Shown: positions 61,023 through 64,000 of the stretch, piece after piece
Layout of the letters: each line of letters begins with the position of its first letter
How positions within the stretch are numbered: position 1 is the first letter of the stretch
Assembly: GCF_003952425.1 (NCBI RefSeq)
Contig: NZ_CP034449.1
Coordinates: forward strand, 930,001 to 994,000
Length of the DNA stretch: 64,000 bases
From: Mesorhizobium sp. M2A.F.Ca.ET.046.03.2.1
GTDB taxonomy: Bacteria; Pseudomonadota; Alphaproteobacteria; Rhizobiales; Rhizobiaceae
Direction of reading: 5' to 3'
Program-made: the position numbers and the translations under genes
The notes under the pieces: generated by a model
Databases searched by the model: none
What the model saw: only the letters and a program-made list of their open reading frames with translations
What the model was told of the DNA's origin: nothing

Positions 61023-61851
61023 ATGTCCAATGCTGACAGCTCACGCCGCGCCTTCATGGCCCTCGCGGCCGCCGCTCCTGTGGCTCTCGCCCTGGCAAGC
61101 ACGGCTTCGGCGCAGGCAGCCATGGGCAGCCCAGCCGCTCTCCCAGGCGCCGGCAGGGCGGCCGTCGTCACCGGCTCGTCGCCAGGCATCGGCGCTGCCA
61201 CCGCCATGCGTCTGGCGCGCGATGGTTTTGCCGTCACCGTTAACTACCTCACGAACCGGGAACTCGCCGCCCGCGGGGGGGCGCGCCATCGCTCGCCAGG
61301 CCGACGTCGCCGATCCCGCAGCGGTCAAGGCTCTTTTCGACGCCAACGACCAAGCGTTCGGGGGCGTCGATGTGGTGGTCAACAACGCTGGTGTCATGAA
61401 CGTCGGCCCCTTCGCCCAGATGACGGACGCGGCCTTCGACCGAATGATGGCCACCAATGTCAAAGGCAGCTTCAACGTGCTGCGCGAAGCGGCGCGACGT
61501 ACGCGTGACGGCGGCCGGATCATCAGCCTGGCCTCAAGCATCATCAAGACGCCACCTCCAGGTACGGGCGCGTATGCCGCCACAAAAAGCGCCCAGGTGC
61601 TCTTTTCCAGCGTCCTTGCGAAGGAACTGGCCGGTCGCAACATCTCGGTCAACGCAGTGGCGCCCGGCGCCGTCGACACGCAACTCCTCCGTCAGCACGG
61701 CGAAGAAGCGCTTCGCGGAATTCCCGAACAAACCCCCCTCGGTCGCCTGGGCCTGCCGGAAGACATCGCCAGCGTCATCGCGCTTCTCTGCTCGCAGGAC
61801 GGTGCCTGGATCGACGCTCAAACCGTATTCGCGAATGGCGGGTTGGGGTGA
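61023..61851 (+). pseudogene. frameshifted exported SDR family oxidoreductase
   Basis: Short-chain dehydrogenase with a Tat-type signal (SSRRAFMALAAAAPVALALA). The cofactor motif TGSSPGIG and NYLTNRELAAR lie in one frame. After the seven-G run 61275-61281 the homologous sequence (RAIARQADVADPAAVKALFD, NNAGVMNVG, YAATKSAQV) is in another frame. Some residues normally found between ELAAR and GGRAIARQ are also absent, so a small deletion accompanies the shift. ATG 61023 follows AAGGGA. The catalytic Ser, Tyr and Lys are preserved in the second part. Confidence 0.75.
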
Positions 61852-61864
61852 CGGAAAACCGCCT

Positions 61865-61904
61865 GCTGATTGCAAACTGGCGCATCGCCGCGTCGCTAGG
61901 ATGG
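61865..61904 (+). repeat. relic copy of the MFS gene 3' end
   Basis: Forty bases here match the end of the MFS gene (60871-60910) at 33 positions, and the reading frame is the same: LLIANWRIAASLG against LLVANRRIAASLG. The frame continues to a TAG at 61967 with unrelated codons. It looks like the tail of a second, deleted MFS gene or of a tandem duplication spanning the SDR. Confidence 0.5.
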
Positions 61905-62112
61905 ACCGCGGGGCAGTGGTCGTCTGCTTTCCGGCGATGGCAAAGCCGGGCTCAACGGCTGAAATAGGCGCAAAGCTGCCGTTACGCTACTTTTGTTGCT
62001 TTGCGGCAAGAAGCTGCCCATCAGCCGCAAATGGGGGCGGCGTCCAGCCCTAAGCCGGAATGGTCAACTGCTGCCGATAGAGTTTGGGTGCTTCTAGCCA
62101 GGCATACCTCTG

Positions 62113-63822
62113 CTATGCCCCGGCAAGCTCATCAGAGGCTTCCTCGACACCGCGTGCAGCAGCCCGTTCGAGCCAAATGCGAGCAGCAGCCGGGTCTTGA
62201 TCGCCGGCAATGCCCCTGGAGAGATAGCGGCCAAGCATGAGTTGGGCATGTCCGTGGCCCCTTTCGGCGGCGGCTGCAAACCACTTCTGCGCCGCTTTGT
62301 AGTCGAGCGACACGCCCTGCCCGGTCTCATACAATGCGCCGATCGCGAACATCGCCCCGGCATGGCCTGCGGCGGCGGCTTGCTTGAAGAGATGTGCCGC
62401 GGCTATCAAAGAGCGTTCTCCGCCGCGGCCGTTGTAGAGCATTTCGGCAAGAGCCACCTGCGCATCGACGATGCCTGCCCCGGCCGCCCGCTCAAACCAG
62501 AGGCGGGCCTCCCTCTGGTCGGCCGCCATGCCCCGACCATCCTGTAGCATTCGGGCATACATGTATTGCGCCTCGGCCACGCCCTCGGCCGCGCGGGCTA
62601 TCCAATGCGCTGCGCGCTCTTGATCCTTGCGCACACCAAGCCCGTTGGCGAAGCAGAGACCGAGATTGAACGCAGCGACCAGGTCGCCCGATGACGCACT
62701 TGCCCCGAACCATCCAGCTACGCTGATTTCATCATCTGGTTCGCCCCCACCGTCAAGAACCAGGTTTGCGAGATCAACCTGGGATTCACGATTGCCGCTG
62801 GCGGCGGCGGCACGCAGCAAGCGTGCACCTTCCTCGGCGTCCTTAGCCACGCCATTGCCCGACAGATAGAGCGATGCCAAGGCCCGGGCGGCCGGTTGGT
62901 GGCCCGCATCCGCGGCCCGCCGGTACCACGTCGCGGCCTCGGCATAGTCCCGCTGGGGGTTGCCGGCATAGAGTTCGCCGACGCGATAAGCGGCATCGAC
63001 ATTTCCCGTCAGCGCGGCGCGGCGCATCCAGGCTTCCCCAGCGACGGCATCCTGATCCACCAGGCTACCCTCGATCAGGGCTAGCGCGAGCCGGAATTGA
63101 GCGGATGCGTGCCCATTCTCTGCGGCCTCTCGATAGAGTCTCTGAGCCGCTTCCAGATCGACGGGCACGCCCACTCCGTGCTCGCTGAGGATGGCAAGCA
63201 GATAGAGCGCAGTCGGCAGGCCGGCATCCGCGGCGCGCCGGACCTCGGCGGCAATCCTGGCTCGCTGCTCCGGTTGCCGCAGCCGGGCCAAGGAAAGGGC
63301 AAAGCCGAGGCATCCTTCAGGACAGCCGGCCGCCGCGGACTTCTCGTACCAGCCATGCGCTGCATCGAGATCGCGCATCGCCTTGGGCCCTTTGCTCAGG
63401 ATGTAGCCAATTAGTGCCTGCCCTGTTGCAGAGCCCGCCTCAGAGGCCTTCCGCGCGAGTTCGAGCGCTGCCGTGAAGTCCGACTCTCGCGAGGAATCCC
63501 GTTCGAACAAGCCTTCGGAACCTGATTCCTTGCCTGCAAGCCCTGCTATGCACAGCGCGGCAAGCAGCGCCTGCGCATCGGGACTGCCGCGATTGGCCGC
63601 TCGCCGCAGCCAACGCGCCCCTTCCGAGTGGCTCGGCGGGACGCCGGTGCCCTCCAAGTAGCAACGGCCGACCCGATATTGTGCCTCCACAATGCCGGCG
63701 CCTGCCGCGATAGCCATCAGCGCAAATGCCTCCGCAAGCCTGCCGCTGTCGGAAAGCTGGATCGCCCGGCGAAGCGCCAGCGCGGGACGGAAGCGTCCAG
63801 TCAGGCGGTCGAGGATAGCCAT
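62113..63822 (-). CDS. Sel1-repeat (TPR-like) protein
   Basis: Protein of 569 residues made almost wholly of 36-residue Sel1-like repeats; about thirteen can be followed, each with A-x-x-x-G and G-x-G-V-x-x-D-x-x-A-A patterns (for example LSEHGVGVPVDLEAAQRLYR, NGLGVRKDQERAAHWIARA, YETGQGVSLDYKAAQKWF). No signal peptide or membrane helix. Sel1 proteins act as scaffolds. ATG 63822 with GGGAG upstream overlaps the neighbourhood of the HlyD stop by one base spacing, so it is in the secretion operon and may assist export or regulate it. Confidence 0.86.
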   Translation of the reverse strand: MAILDRLTGRFRPALALRRAIQLSDSGRLAEAFALMAIAAGAGIVEAQYRVGRCYLEGTGVPPSHSEGARWLRRAANRGSPDAQALLAALCIAGLAGKESGSEGLFERDSSRESDFTAALELARKASEAGSATGQALIGYILSKGPKAMRDLDAAHGWYEKSAAAGCPEGCLGFALSLARLRQPEQRARIAAEVRRAADAGLPTALYLLAILSEHGVGVPVDLEAAQRLYREAAENGHASAQFRLALALIEGSLVDQDAVAGEAWMRRAALTGNVDAAYRVGELYAGNPQRDYAEAATWYRRAADAGHQPAARALASLYLSGNGVAKDAEEGARLLRAAAASGNRESQVDLANLVLDGGGEPDDEISVAGWFGASASSGDLVAAFNLGLCFANGLGVRKDQERAAHWIARAAEGVAEAQYMYARMLQDGRGMAADQREARLWFERAAGAGIVDAQVALAEMLYNGRGGERSLIAAAHLFKQAAAAGHAGAMFAIGALYETGQGVSLDYKAAQKWFAAAAERGHGHAQLMLGRYLSRGIAGDQDPAAARIWLERAAARGVEEASDELAGA

Positions 63823-63823
63823 C

Positions 63824-64000
63824 CTAGGGCTCCCGCATCGCTTCCTGTCCAATCGGCAGCATGGCGCCAAGCATGTATTTCAGCACGGTACGCCGGCCGA
63901 CCTTGACATCGGCGGTGACAGGCATGCCGGGGCTGATCGCGAAACCAGCTGGCAGGCTGTGGAGGGCGACATCGTCGATCGAGATCTGCGTGCGATAGAA
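63824..64000 (-). CDS. HlyD-family type I secretion adaptor, C-terminal part
   Basis: The last 58 codons of a gene entering from the right. ISPGMPVTADVKVGRRTVLK and YMLGAMLPIG form the conserved C-terminus of HlyD-type membrane fusion proteins of type I secretion. The stop TAG at 63826-63824 is one base from the Sel1 gene start. The ABC exporter is expected just outside the window. Confidence 0.85.
   Translation of the reverse strand, partial: FYRTQISIDDVALHSLPAGFAISPGMPVTADVKVGRRTVLKYMLGAMLPIGQEAMREP

Noticed and set aside
1..64000. CRISPR arrays, tRNA or rRNA genes, complete insertion sequences, phage genes
   Set aside because: No regularly spaced direct repeats, cloverleaf-like sequences, transposase or integrase motifs were seen on either strand.

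Overview
The window is GC-rich, densely coded DNA from an alphaproteobacterium, most likely a member of the Rhizobiales close to Mesorhizobium. The signs are many ABC importers with Tat- or Sec-type binding proteins, FCD-type GntR regulators, a DUF768 protein (a family I associate with Mesorhizobium), and two dispersed palindromes of the rhizobial intergenic-repeat kind at 15386-15499. I saw no tRNA, rRNA, CRISPR array or intact insertion sequence. Genus level is inference.

Region 1 (1-18562) is a sugar-acid catabolic island. It has two carbohydrate ABC importers (1-2226 on the minus strand; 11984-16611 on the plus strand with its own ATPase), two GntR/FCD regulators, five divergent enolase-superfamily (mandelate racemase/muconate lactonizing type) dehydratase-like enzymes, an aldo/keto reductase, an extended SDR, a NIPSNAP protein and an RraA-like aldolase/decarboxylase candidate. 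A shared 13-bp near-palindrome lies before the first GntR gene and before both divergent genes at 4343 and 4637, which suggests one local regulon.

Region 2 (18781-43197) is a coherent purine-type catabolic locus made of two divergent operons. The minus-strand operon runs from adenosine deaminase (28275) through a BMP-type nucleoside ABC importer (binding protein, double ATPase, two permeases), an 8-oxoguanine-deaminase-like amidohydrolase and a Rieske-less oxygenase catalytic subunit to guanine deaminase. The plus-strand operon runs from an acylphosphatase-like protein through a stand-alone Rieske protein, a GST-like protein, an adenine-deaminase-family enzyme, a LysR regulator, a split thiamine-diphosphate decarboxylase, a GMC oxidoreductase, another amidohydrolase, a second Rieske-less oxygenase catalytic subunit, an unusual FAD-molybdopterin fusion of the xanthine dehydrogenase family with its 2Fe-2S subunit, and an aldehyde dehydrogenase. 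The layout recalls the NdmC/NdmD/NdmE methylxanthine N7-demethylase, in which catalytic and Rieske domains are on separate chains and a GST-like protein assists, but here it is embedded in purine salvage and oxidation genes. A likely role is uptake of a modified purine (N- or O-alkylated, or a cytokinin-like side chain), oxidative dealkylation, then deamination and oxidation toward urate. No flavin reductase is present in the window. This is the most interesting system here.

Region 3 (43294-62112) is an accessory patchwork of small redox and hydrolase genes (SDRs, alpha/beta hydrolases, VOC, metallo-beta-lactamase fold, aldo/keto reductase, intradiol dioxygenase, DedA, phospholipid-type methyltransferase, MFS) controlled by LysR, TetR and AraC regulators, with short hypothetical proteins around 48-49 kb. 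Five genes between 51 and 62 kb each carry what looks like a small indel frameshift, and there are relics of two other genes. Region 4 (62113-64000) holds a Sel1-repeat protein following the end of an HlyD-type secretion adaptor gene.
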